This document shows, one piece after another, positions 1 to 5,252 of a stretch of 5,273 nt of DNA (its first letter is position 1; each line of letters begins with the position of its first letter). A model generated the notes under the pieces. The model ran no database searches. It saw only the letters and a list, made by a program, of their open reading frames with translations, and was not told the origin of the DNA. Source of the stretch: Candidatus Iainarchaeum sp. (GTDB lineage Archaea > Iainarchaeota > Iainarchaeia > Iainarchaeales > Iainarchaeaceae). The stretch spans positions 3,797-9,069 of the forward strand of contig DUGC01000088.1 in assembly GCA_013331625.1 (NCBI GenBank), read 5' to 3'. Made by a program: the position numbers and the translations under genes.

Positions 1-2
1 AC

Positions 3-31
3 GCCCGCCCCTTTTAGGGGCGGGCCGTTTT
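3..31 (+). terminator. GC-rich hairpin followed by T4, candidate terminator of an upstream gene
   Basis: A perfect 10-bp stem (arms 3-12 and 16-25, 3-base TTT loop) is followed by CCG and four Ts at 28-31. It resembles a rho-independent terminator for a gene ending left of the window. Archaeal RNA polymerase usually stops at T-tracts without needing a hairpin, and this T-tract is short and offset by two bases from the stem. The element could instead be an RNA-stabilising 3' hairpin or a dispersed palindrome. The structure is plain in the sequence; its role is inferred. Confidence 0.5.
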
Positions 32-34
32 ACC

Positions 35-47
35 GGAAATTATTTCC
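35..47. repeat. Short inverted repeat upstream of the DUF4956 promoter
   Basis: GGAAAT-T-ATTTCC is a perfect 6-bp dyad with one central base. It lies directly upstream of the A/T-rich promoter stretch of the gene starting at 91. The placement suits a transcription-factor site, but a dyad this short can arise by chance. Confidence 0.3.
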
Positions 48-49
48 AA

Positions 50-63
50 CATAAATTATATTT
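50..63 (+). promoter_or_regulatory. Candidate archaeal TATA region for the DUF4956 gene
   Basis: The stretch CATAAATTATATTT is A/T-only apart from its first base. A TATA box in it would place transcription start about 25 bases downstream, near 78-86, giving a leader of only about 5-13 bases before the ATG at 91. A weak purine block, AGGGG at 76-80, lies 10 bases before the ATG and could be a Shine-Dalgarno element only if transcription starts at the upstream end of that range. The exact box is not resolved. Confidence 0.45.
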
Positions 64-90
64 AATAACTTATGCAGGGGTAATTACAAG

Positions 91-789
91 ATGGCTTGGT
101 TTGAAGATCCGATTTCGGCACTGAACGGGCTGGGCGGTGCCGAAAATATTTTTGGCATCACGGACATTTTCGTTGTGCTGTTTCTCTCAACCATCCTATG
201 CATACTCCTTGCACGCGTCTACCAGCTCACGCACGAGAGCGTTTCCTACTCAAAGAGCTTTGTCCAAATAATGGTCATTTTCGGCGTGGCAGTATCAATG
301 GTAATGCTCATAATCGGGAGCAACATTGCGCGCGCATTCACGCTTCTTGGCGCTCTTTCAATTATAAGGTTCAGGAACGCGGTGAAGGACTCGAGGGATG
401 TCGGCTTCATCTTTTTGATGATGGTAGTCGGCATGGCAGTCGGCACGCGCTTCTACCTGCTTGCGGTAATAATGACAATTTTCTTCTCGCTGCTCATAAT
501 CGGGATGTTCAAGTTCAACTTCGGTGGCTCTTTCAAGAAAGAGGAGTTGCTCAAGATGAACATTCCAAACAAGTTCTCGGTGGAGGATGGCCTTTCAGCC
601 GTGTTTTCCAAATACCTTAACAGCTACCAGTTCCTTAGCACAGAATCAAACGGGAAGAAAGGTTTCAACACGGCAGTTTTCCTCGTGAGTCCAAAGGACA
701 AGGCCAAGAACGCGGACTTTGTCGAGAAAATCAGGGAAATCACAGGCGGGGAAGTTTACCTCACGGGGACAGACTATATGGTCTACTGA
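91..789 (+). CDS. DUF4956 family integral membrane protein
   Basis: This 232-residue protein has hydrophobic segments at about 24-44, 57-78, 104-118 and 120-142, so it should sit in the cell membrane with three or four passes. The diagnostic part is residues 82-104, with GALSIIRFRNAVKDSRD between helices. The block GALSI-RFR-x2-VKD-x-RD matches the conserved core of DUF4956 proteins as I know them. Residues 145-232 form a soluble tail with alternating strands and a helix, possibly a small alpha-beta domain. The biochemical role of the family is unknown to me; in bacteria members often neighbour VTC-type polyphosphate polymerase or CotH-like genes, neither of which is visible here. The ATG at 91 follows an A/T-rich promoter closely. 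The gene is monocistronic in this window and converges on the dehydratase. Its codons favour C or G endings (Asn AAC 10 to AAT 1; Lys AAG about 10 to AAA 4), unlike the glycosyltransferase gene. The family call is fairly sure; function is not. Confidence 0.85.
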   Translation: MAWFEDPISALNGLGGAENIFGITDIFVVLFLSTILCILLARVYQLTHESVSYSKSFVQIMVIFGVAVSMVMLIIGSNIARAFTLLGALSIIRFRNAVKDSRDVGFIFLMMVVGMAVGTRFYLLAVIMTIFFSLLIIGMFKFNFGGSFKKEELLKMNIPNKFSVEDGLSAVFSKYLNSYQFLSTESNGKKGFNTAVFLVSPKDKAKNADFVEKIREITGGEVYLTGTDYMVY

Positions 790-864
790 TTCTTTATTGT
801 AACTCGAAGTAAATCTTTTGCAAAGTGAAATAGGGCCGCGCTCTGTTGGGGGCGGTCTGCTGGT

Positions 865-873
865 GCATTTAAA
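865..873 (+). promoter_or_regulatory. TATA-like element in the convergent intergenic region
   Basis: CATTTAAAT resembles the TATA boxes before other genes in this window (compare TTTAAATA at 2626-2633). It lies 76 bases past the DUF4956 stop. If active on the plus strand, transcription would start near 895 and could end at the T8 tract ending at 945, giving an RNA of about 50 bases. No coding sequence supports it. Confidence 0.2.
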
Positions 874-928
874 TCTTCAGGCCCGTTAAGTTGCAGGGCA
901 GTGCTGTGGGAGGATTTTATATTCCGGA

Positions 929-945
929 TTTTTACGGTTTTTTTT
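929..945 (+). terminator. T-tract terminator downstream of the DUF4956 gene
   Basis: Two T-runs, T5 at 929-933 and T8 at 938-945, are separated only by ACGG. Runs of this kind are the usual archaeal termination signal. They lie 140 bases beyond the DUF4956 stop and before the convergent dehydratase gene, so they would stop plus-strand transcription from entering it antisense. No strong hairpin precedes them. Confidence 0.5.
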
Positions 946-964
946 AAAGGCGGCCTTGCATTGT

Positions 965-969
965 AAAAA
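965..969 (-). terminator. Weak T5 tract downstream of the dehydratase gene
   Basis: On the minus strand this reads TTTTT, within a small GCATT/AATGC stem-loop (958-972) about 55 bases past the dehydratase stop. It is the best candidate for ending minus-strand transcription in this gap, but the run is short. Confidence 0.25.
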
Positions 970-1025
970 TGCCTAGTAATCTGCTGTAACATCCTTGTGA
1001 AAAGCCATGAAGAATGCCGTGTTTT

Positions 1026-2495
1026 TCAGGTGTGAATGGACGTTATGCCTTCACGCAAAAGCCGCCCTGTGATCTCTTCAAGCTTTGCTGCAATTTCTAA
1101 TTCCCCCTGTTCCCTGAGCCTTTGGCCTATTTTATTGCACTCGCAAATGGCTTCATCCTTGCAGCCCTTGCCGGAAATAATTTCCATTATATTGCCGACA
1201 CTGGTGGGTGTTTGCCTCTCGTTTTTTGTGATCAGCGCCTCAGAAATTTTCTCCCCGGGGCGCAGGCCTGTTTCCACAATCTGCACATCAATTCCGGGGA
1301 TAAGGCCATACAGCTTGATAAGCTCCACCCCTAAGTCATAGATGCTGATCTGCTCCCCCATGTCGAAAAAGTACGTGCCGCTTTTATCAAATGAGCACAC
1401 CCTCAGGAGCAATGCAACTGCCTCTTCGATTGACATGAAATAACGTGTCATTTTCCTGTCGGTAACCGTGATTTCCCTCTTTTCCTCTATCTGTTTTATG
1501 AATAGGGGGATGACGCTGCCTTTGCTCCCGAACACATTCCCGAATCTTGCGATAAAAATTTTTGTTGACGGCTTGCCTGACAGAGTATCTTGGCATATCC
1601 ATTCGGCAACCCTCTTTGTTGATCCCATGATGCTTGAGGGGCTAACGGCCTTGTCGGTTGAGATGAACACGAACCGCTCTGCATTGTTTGCAATGGCTGC
1701 ATCAAGGACATTTTTTGTGCCAAAAATGTTGTTCTTTACGCCTTCTGCAACATTTTGTTCAACTATTGGGACCTGCTTGGATGCTGCAGCATGGAATATT
1801 ATGTCCGGCTTGATGCTCTTAAAAATCCGGAAAATCCTGCCCCTTTCACGGATATTTGCGACGACTGCCTCAACTTTGGCATTTGGGCTCTCACGCCGCA
1901 GGTCCACAAGGTTGAAGTAAAGGCCGTTTTCGTCAATATCAAGTAAATACAGTTCGGCAGGGCGCGCCTTGGAAATGGTTCTTGCAAGTTCTGTCCCTAT
2001 TGATCCGGCCCCGCCAGTCACAACAACCCTCTTTCCCCTGAAAATCTCCCCGACTTCGGCAGGGTCAAAGGATGCAATTTTCCTTCCGAGGAGATCTTGG
2101 GCCTTTACAGGCCTGATCTGGCCGAACTGCACATTGCCGCGTATAATCTCAAAAAGGCTTGGGAGTATTTTCAGGCCGACTTTTTCCACGGTGCACTCTC
2201 CTATAATCCTCCTGATGTCCCTGCCTTTTGCTGACGGTATTGCAATTATTATCTCGTCTGCCCCAAGACCCTTTGCAAGCCTTGCGGCATCGCTGATATT
2301 CCCTCTTACCGCAATACCCAAATACTCTGAGCCCAGCTTGGAAGGGTCATCGTCAAGAAAACACAGTACGGAATAATCCTGTGCCCCCGCTTTTTTTATC
2401 TCAGCTAGCACCAGCTTTCCTGCGCTTCCGCAACCTGCAATAATCACCTTTTTCAAGTTAAAACCCCGTAACGACTTTTCAATTTTCCTTTGCAT
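1026..2495 (-). CDS. Soluble UDP-N-acetylglucosamine 4,6-dehydratase-like protein (CapD/PglF/WbpM group)
   Basis: This 489-residue enzyme should dehydrate an NDP-N-acetylhexosamine, most likely UDP-GlcNAc, to the 4-keto-6-deoxy sugar, the first step toward bacillosamine- or QuiNAc/FucNAc-type sugars. Residues 15-140 form a first Rossmann-like domain with GCGSAG at 21-26. Residues 155-420 are the extended SDR domain, with the NAD-binding TGGAGSIGTE at 160-169, HAAASKQVP at 235-243 and STDKAVSPSSIMGSTK at 279-294. The usual catalytic Tyr is Met290, with Lys294 four residues on. This Ser/Met/Lys arrangement is known from the long PglF/WbpM-type 4,6-dehydratases and argues against a simple epimerase. 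Relatives usually carry about four membrane helices before this point. Here the protein starts at the first Rossmann domain, and only 156 bases separate it from the divergent gene, so a soluble form is likely. A C-terminal tail has Cys445, Cys451 and Cys453. The start codon lies inside an inverted repeat. The exact sugar substrate is inferred. Confidence 0.9.
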   Translation of the reverse strand: MQRKIEKSLRGFNLKKVIIAGCGSAGKLVLAEIKKAGAQDYSVLCFLDDDPSKLGSEYLGIAVRGNISDAARLAKGLGADEIIIAIPSAKGRDIRRIIGECTVEKVGLKILPSLFEIIRGNVQFGQIRPVKAQDLLGRKIASFDPAEVGEIFRGKRVVVTGGAGSIGTELARTISKARPAELYLLDIDENGLYFNLVDLRRESPNAKVEAVVANIRERGRIFRIFKSIKPDIIFHAAASKQVPIVEQNVAEGVKNNIFGTKNVLDAAIANNAERFVFISTDKAVSPSSIMGSTKRVAEWICQDTLSGKPSTKIFIARFGNVFGSKGSVIPLFIKQIEEKREITVTDRKMTRYFMSIEEAVALLLRVCSFDKSGTYFFDMGEQISIYDLGVELIKLYGLIPGIDVQIVETGLRPGEKISEALITKNERQTPTSVGNIMEIISGKGCKDEAICECNKIGQRLREQGELEIAAKLEEITGRLLREGITSIHT

Positions 2496-2507
2496 GCTTT
2501 ATGCAAA
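2489..2507 (-). repeat. 7-bp inverted repeat covering the dehydratase start codon
   Basis: TTTGCAT (2489-2495) and ATGCAAA (2501-2507) are perfect complements around a 5-base GCTTT. In the minus-strand mRNA the initiating AUG forms part of the 3' arm, so a hairpin would pair the start codon. As DNA it could be a repressor operator next to the transcription start. The role is inferred. Confidence 0.4.
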
Positions 2508-2530
2508 AAAACCTTTTGCTCCCCCTGCAG

Positions 2531-2550
2531 GCTATATTGCCTGTTAAAAT
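2531..2550 (-). promoter_or_regulatory. Candidate TATA region of the dehydratase gene
   Basis: Read on the minus strand, ATTTTAACAG (2550-2541) and GCAATATAGC (2540-2531) are the only A/T-rich elements at a suitable distance from the start at 2495. They predict transcription starts near 2520 or 2510 and a leader of about 14-25 bases. No well-placed Shine-Dalgarno is present. Neither box is a strong match, so confidence is low. Confidence 0.3.
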
Positions 2551-2580
2551 GCATAATTTGCCAGCGGGATTTTCCAAACC

Positions 2581-2608
2581 CTGCATTTGTACAACACTGC
2601 ATTTTGTA
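2581..2608. repeat. Imperfect direct repeat upstream of the glycosyltransferase TATA box
   Basis: CTGCATTTGTA (2581-2591) recurs as CTGCATTTTGTA (2597-2608), start-to-start 16 bases, differing by one extra T. An 8-bp palindrome TTGTACAA (2587-2594) overlaps the first copy. The pair ends 17 bases before the TATA box at 2626, where archaeal activators commonly bind. A regulatory role is inferred from position. Confidence 0.35.
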
Positions 2609-2625
2609 ATGGTGTTCCAATTTCT

Positions 2626-2633
2626 TTTAAATA
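2626..2633 (+). promoter_or_regulatory. TATA box of the glycosyltransferase-deacetylase operon
   Basis: TTTAAATA is a close match to an archaeal TATA box. Its centre predicts transcription start near 2655, between the two possible ATG codons of the downstream gene (2652 and 2664). It would drive the glycosyltransferase and the overlapping deacetylase gene. Confidence 0.6.
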
Positions 2634-2651
2634 CCTACCCGGATGGTATAA

Positions 2652-3743
2652 ATGTGGTACCTTATGTCAAGGCTGAGGATTGGCATATTCACATGGGATT
2701 TTGACCCTATTCAGGGCGGGATAGGAATACATGCCCTTGAACTCTACAATGCCCTTATGGCCGACAAAGATTTTGAACCCGTGGTGTTTTCACCTTCACA
2801 CACCTCACTTCCAAACCATGTGAGAATCTGGGGCGCCAGAGGATACCTGGGGCAGTTTTTGTTCTCCGTCCAGTGTGCATTGCTGGTTGAAAGGATGATC
2901 AGGGCGCATTCCCTTGATGTGGTGCATTTTATGGGGAGTTCAGGTGGTGTGCAGATACTCGTGAAGCCCTCAAAACCTGCAATATTTACCCTCAATAACA
3001 CTTACTTTTACCTTAGCAGGGTTTTAGGGGGATTCAAATTTTTTTTCATGAAAGCCCTTGAAGAGATGTCAATTAACAACTCAAGTGTTCAGACAGCAAT
3101 ATCGGGCGGCATCGTGCAGGAAATCCGCCACCCAAAAAAAAGCGAAATAAAAGTGGTTTACATCGGCATTGACGGCTCCGTCTTCAGGCCTGCAAAATCC
3201 AGGGTGGAAAAGGCCATTTTGTTTGTAGGCCGGGTTGAGGAGCGAAAAGGCATCTTTGACCTGCTTGAGGCATTTGCGTCCCTTGATGAAAAGGATTATA
3301 ACCTGTGGATTGTTGGGGATGGATCGGCAAAGGAGAGGGCCATTGTAATGGGGCGGATATTAGGATTAGAGGGAAAAATAACCTACTTTCCCAAAATGGA
3401 CAGGTCATCACTTCCAAAATTATATAGCAGGGCTCTTGTAACTGTCCTCCCATCATGGAGCGAAGGTTTTGGCCTTACCATTGCCGAAGCCATGTCCTGC
3501 GGATGCATTGTGGCAGGTTCAGACATACCGGGCATACGTGACCAGATCGATGACGGGGTAAACGGGGTATTATTCAGGCCAAGGTCGCCTGCAGATCTTT
3601 CAGGCAGGCTCAAATTCCTGGTTTCAATGCGCAGTAAAGAGATCAGGGAGATGAGGCAAAAAGCCATCCAGAAGGCAAAATCTTTTTCCGTTTCCAAGAT
3701 GGCCTCTGACTACAAGAGTATCTATTCGGGGCTGGTGAAATGA
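2652..3743 (+). CDS. GT4 family glycosyltransferase (GT-B fold)
   Basis: A 363-residue protein of the usual GT4 length. It should move a sugar from a nucleotide-sugar donor to a lipid-linked or glycan acceptor on the cytoplasmic side of the membrane. The N-terminal acceptor domain begins with IGIFTWDFDP and the glycine loop QGGIG at 21-25. The C-terminal donor domain starts near 187 with FVGRVEERKG (191-200) and carries the EX7E-type motif EGFGLTIAE (Glu271, Glu279), then AMSCG and the GVNGVLF segment at 302-308, all typical of GT4. No signal peptide or membrane helix is seen. Two in-frame ATGs are possible, 2652 and 2664. The TATA box spacing and the family's habit of starting just before the first strand favour 2664, giving 359 residues; I give the longer form. 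A TAA codon sits directly before 2652. The stop overlaps the deacetylase start (ATGA), so the two are probably co-translated. The sugar donor cannot be read from sequence. Confidence 0.92.
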   Translation: MWYLMSRLRIGIFTWDFDPIQGGIGIHALELYNALMADKDFEPVVFSPSHTSLPNHVRIWGARGYLGQFLFSVQCALLVERMIRAHSLDVVHFMGSSGGVQILVKPSKPAIFTLNNTYFYLSRVLGGFKFFFMKALEEMSINNSSVQTAISGGIVQEIRHPKKSEIKVVYIGIDGSVFRPAKSRVEKAILFVGRVEERKGIFDLLEAFASLDEKDYNLWIVGDGSAKERAIVMGRILGLEGKITYFPKMDRSSLPKLYSRALVTVLPSWSEGFGLTIAEAMSCGCIVAGSDIPGIRDQIDDGVNGVLFRPRSPADLSGRLKFLVSMRSKEIREMRQKAIQKAKSFSVSKMASDYKSIYSGLVK

Positions 3744-4696
3744 GGCTCTCATTTGCCAAGGCCGCAGCTGAAACAATGGCTAGAATTCTTTTCATTCTCC
3801 ACATTTCACAGCTATTCATGGTAAAGGGCAAGGGCGCAAGGATTGTTCTTTTATATCACAATCCGGACCCTTCGGTTTTTGAGAGCCATCTTCGTTTCAT
3901 CAAGGCAAATTACAGTATACTTCCCCTTTCTGAAAATGTGTCTTCTTCTTTGGGGCCTAAATTATCCATAACATTTGATGATGCATACAGGCGCAACTGC
4001 ACGGAAATTTATCCGCTCCTAAAAAAGCATTCATCTCCCGCTGCCATATTTGTTGCCACTTCATACATTGGCGGCATCTTCTGGCTCGAGGCCCTCAAGC
4101 TCGCGCTGCAGGCTACACGGGAAAAAAAGGTTTCGATCCCTGAACTTGGCATTGAGTGCGGCCTTAAAACGCCCCGCCAGCGCAAAGACCTCTGGTTTGA
4201 GTTTGCCAGGAAACTGCTGGGCTACCGAGCCACTAAACGTGACCGCATGATCATGCGTATTGTACGTTTGCTCAAAGTGGAAAAAGTGAGCCTTGCAGAT
4301 GCTGTTGTATGCTCTGAAAAGGAACTCATGTCAATGCTCCCGCTGGTTGAACTTGGCGCACATACTGTAACACACCCAGATCTTGTATCGCTCGGGCAAA
4401 AGTCTGCATACAAAGAGATAGGGGCTTCAAAATCAGCCATTGAGCGCATCACTGGCAGGGAATGCATATATTTTGCCTACCCTTTCGGGAAAAAGCCTCA
4501 TTTTAACGAAAAAACAGGGCTGCTTTTAAAACAGCAGGGGTTAAGGTATGCATTCACCACGATCCCTTCATGGAATGAAGGCATTGGCCCTTTTGAGATA
4601 GGGAGGATCGGAGTCGGTGACAATGATTCGGTTGATCTACTCTGCCTCAAGCTTTCTGTTTTCTGGCCGCTGATCTCCAGCTTTGGCGACCTTTGA
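3740..4696 (+). CDS. Polysaccharide deacetylase family protein (NodB homology, CE4)
   Basis: A 318-residue metal-dependent deacetylase-fold protein, likely to remove N-acetyl (or similar acyl) groups from an amino sugar. Early residues 36-54 read VLLYHNPDPSVFESHLRFI, a common opening in this subfamily. Motif 1 is TFDDA at 78-82 (catalytic Asp80, metal Asp81; the usual last Gly is Ala). Motif 2 is HTVTH at 208-212 (His208, His212). Motif 3 is FAYPFG at 245-250. The metal triad is therefore intact. A segment of about 90 residues lies between motifs 1 and 2, as in longer members of the family. A clear motif-5 Leu-X-X-His is not seen near the C-terminus. The N-terminus has only a weak hydrophobic patch (14-27) and no convincing signal peptide, so it may act in the cytoplasm or at the inner membrane face, on a precursor rather than on finished wall polymer. 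Its ATG overlaps the glycosyltransferase stop by one base in each codon frame (ATGA), implying coupled translation. Confidence 0.88.
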   Translation: MRLSFAKAAAETMARILFILHISQLFMVKGKGARIVLLYHNPDPSVFESHLRFIKANYSILPLSENVSSSLGPKLSITFDDAYRRNCTEIYPLLKKHSSPAAIFVATSYIGGIFWLEALKLALQATREKKVSIPELGIECGLKTPRQRKDLWFEFARKLLGYRATKRDRMIMRIVRLLKVEKVSLADAVVCSEKELMSMLPLVELGAHTVTHPDLVSLGQKSAYKEIGASKSAIERITGRECIYFAYPFGKKPHFNEKTGLLLKQQGLRYAFTTIPSWNEGIGPFEIGRIGVGDNDSVDLLCLKLSVFWPLISSFGDL

Positions 4697-4698
4697 CA

Positions 4699-4710
4699 TT
4701 TATAAATTTA
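4699..4710 (+). promoter_or_regulatory. TATA box for the methyltransferase gene
   Basis: TTTATAAATTTA begins three bases after the deacetylase stop codon. It is the strongest TATA match in the window and predicts transcription start near 4730, about 19 bases before the ATG at 4749. It argues that the methyltransferase has its own promoter and does not begin at the upstream in-frame TTG at 4683. Confidence 0.6.
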
Positions 4711-4748
4711 TCCGGCTTATTAATCTATCGTGCGCTTATTTTTTTCCC

Positions 4749-5252
4749 ATGTTGAATTGGACGTGGGGCATCGGTCAGTGTCCGGGGTTGGCTAGGGATG
4801 GTAAACTACATTTGTGTTGCGGTAGGGATTATCGCGAGGGTTTTGTCAATGTGGATTGCATAGCTGGAGGGGCGCAGGACATCACAGCAGACCTCAACAA
4901 GCCATGGAAATTTGCAAAGGATTCCTCTGTTGAATACCTCTTCATCAAAGACGGCCTTGAACACTTGGATTCGCTTGAACATTTTTTCCGTGAGGTTTCG
5001 CGAATCCTGCTTCCAAACGGGAGAGCTGAAATCTGGGTGCCGCATTACAAGTCCCCTTCAGCATACAAAATGACGCATAATTTCTTTTTCTCTTGGAGCT
5101 CTTTTAATGGGTTTCCCGAACCGCATGATCCGGTAAGGGACCTTAGGGTTGTTTCAAACCTTCTTGTGGTCGAACCCAATGTGTTCCCATTCACTTTGCT
5201 AAACAGCATTGCCAATCTGTTCCCCAAGTATTGGGAGAGGCTATTTTACTAA
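4749..5252 (+). CDS. Small class I SAM-dependent methyltransferase, C-terminus possibly frameshifted
   Basis: From the ATG at 4749 the protein has 167 residues. It resembles short SAM-dependent methyltransferases found in glycan clusters. The motif-I region LHLCCGRDYREGFVNVD starts at residue 20; in relatives this is usually LNLGCG-x5-G-x2-NVD, so the first Gly is Cys here. An acidic DITADL follows, then DGLEHL (68-73), the RILLPNGRAEIWVP strand-turn (85-98) and a PHYKSPSAY segment typical of the group. An open frame extends back to a TTG at 4683, but that would start inside the deacetylase gene and upstream of the TATA box at 4699-4710, so I reject it. No Shine-Dalgarno is visible before 4749, where the leader is pyrimidine-rich. 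The frame stops directly after ERLFY, where relatives generally continue with another 10-20 residues. The -1 frame after that point reads LRIPTGVA up to the window edge, suggesting a lost base or a truncation. The acceptor is unknown; a sugar hydroxyl is plausible from context. Confidence 0.78.
   Translation: MLNWTWGIGQCPGLARDGKLHLCCGRDYREGFVNVDCIAGGAQDITADLNKPWKFAKDSSVEYLFIKDGLEHLDSLEHFFREVSRILLPNGRAEIWVPHYKSPSAYKMTHNFFFSWSSFNGFPEPHDPVRDLRVVSNLLVVEPNVFPFTLLNSIANLFPKYWERLFY

Larger units (their letters stand above)
790..1025. other. Convergent intergenic region without a supported gene
   Basis: This stretch separates two genes that face each other. It contains a TATA-like ATTTAAAT, a T-rich tract, and a small GCATT/AATGC hairpin at 958-972. 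Reading frames exist on both strands (for example minus 992-783), but their translations are low-complexity and basic, with no recognisable family, so I call no gene. I see no tRNA cloverleaf. Confidence 0.6.

Noticed and set aside
198..620. 140-codon plus-strand frame inside the DUF4956 gene
   Set aside because: It is the +2 shadow of a clear membrane-protein gene, and its composition (many His, Arg and Cys) is typical of an out-of-frame translation.
783..992. Minus-strand open frame of 69 codons in the convergent intergenic region
   Set aside because: Its translation is basic and featureless, it overlaps the DUF4956 stop, and it has no promoter or ribosome site that fits.
790..1025. Possible tRNA or structured RNA gene
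   Set aside because: No T-loop consensus, acceptor stem or CCA-compatible cloverleaf could be assembled; only small, weak stems are present.
1171..1186. Near copy (15 of 16 bases) of the CCGGAAATTATTTCCA sequence at 33-48
   Set aside because: It encodes an ordinary stretch of the dehydratase, and one such near match is not surprising by chance in 5 kb.
1468..1920. 150-codon plus-strand frame opposite the dehydratase gene
   Set aside because: It lies antisense to conserved catalytic motifs of the dehydratase and shows no family features of its own.
1969..2376. 135-codon plus-strand frame opposite the dehydratase N-terminal half
   Set aside because: It mirrors the conserved Rossmann-domain coding sequence and has no start signals or recognisable domain.
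2646..2654. Second TATA-like GTATAAATG
   Set aside because: It overlaps the glycosyltransferase ATG at 2652 and would place transcription start near 2675, after both plausible start codons with no later in-frame start nearby.
3383..3697. Minus-strand frame opposite the glycosyltransferase donor domain
   Set aside because: It is antisense to the EX7E motif region, so its openness follows from the codon bias of the real gene.
4244..4257. Perfect 14-bp palindrome CGCATGATCATGCG
   Set aside because: It lies within the deacetylase coding sequence; about 0.3 such palindromes are expected by chance in a window this long, so one is not remarkable.
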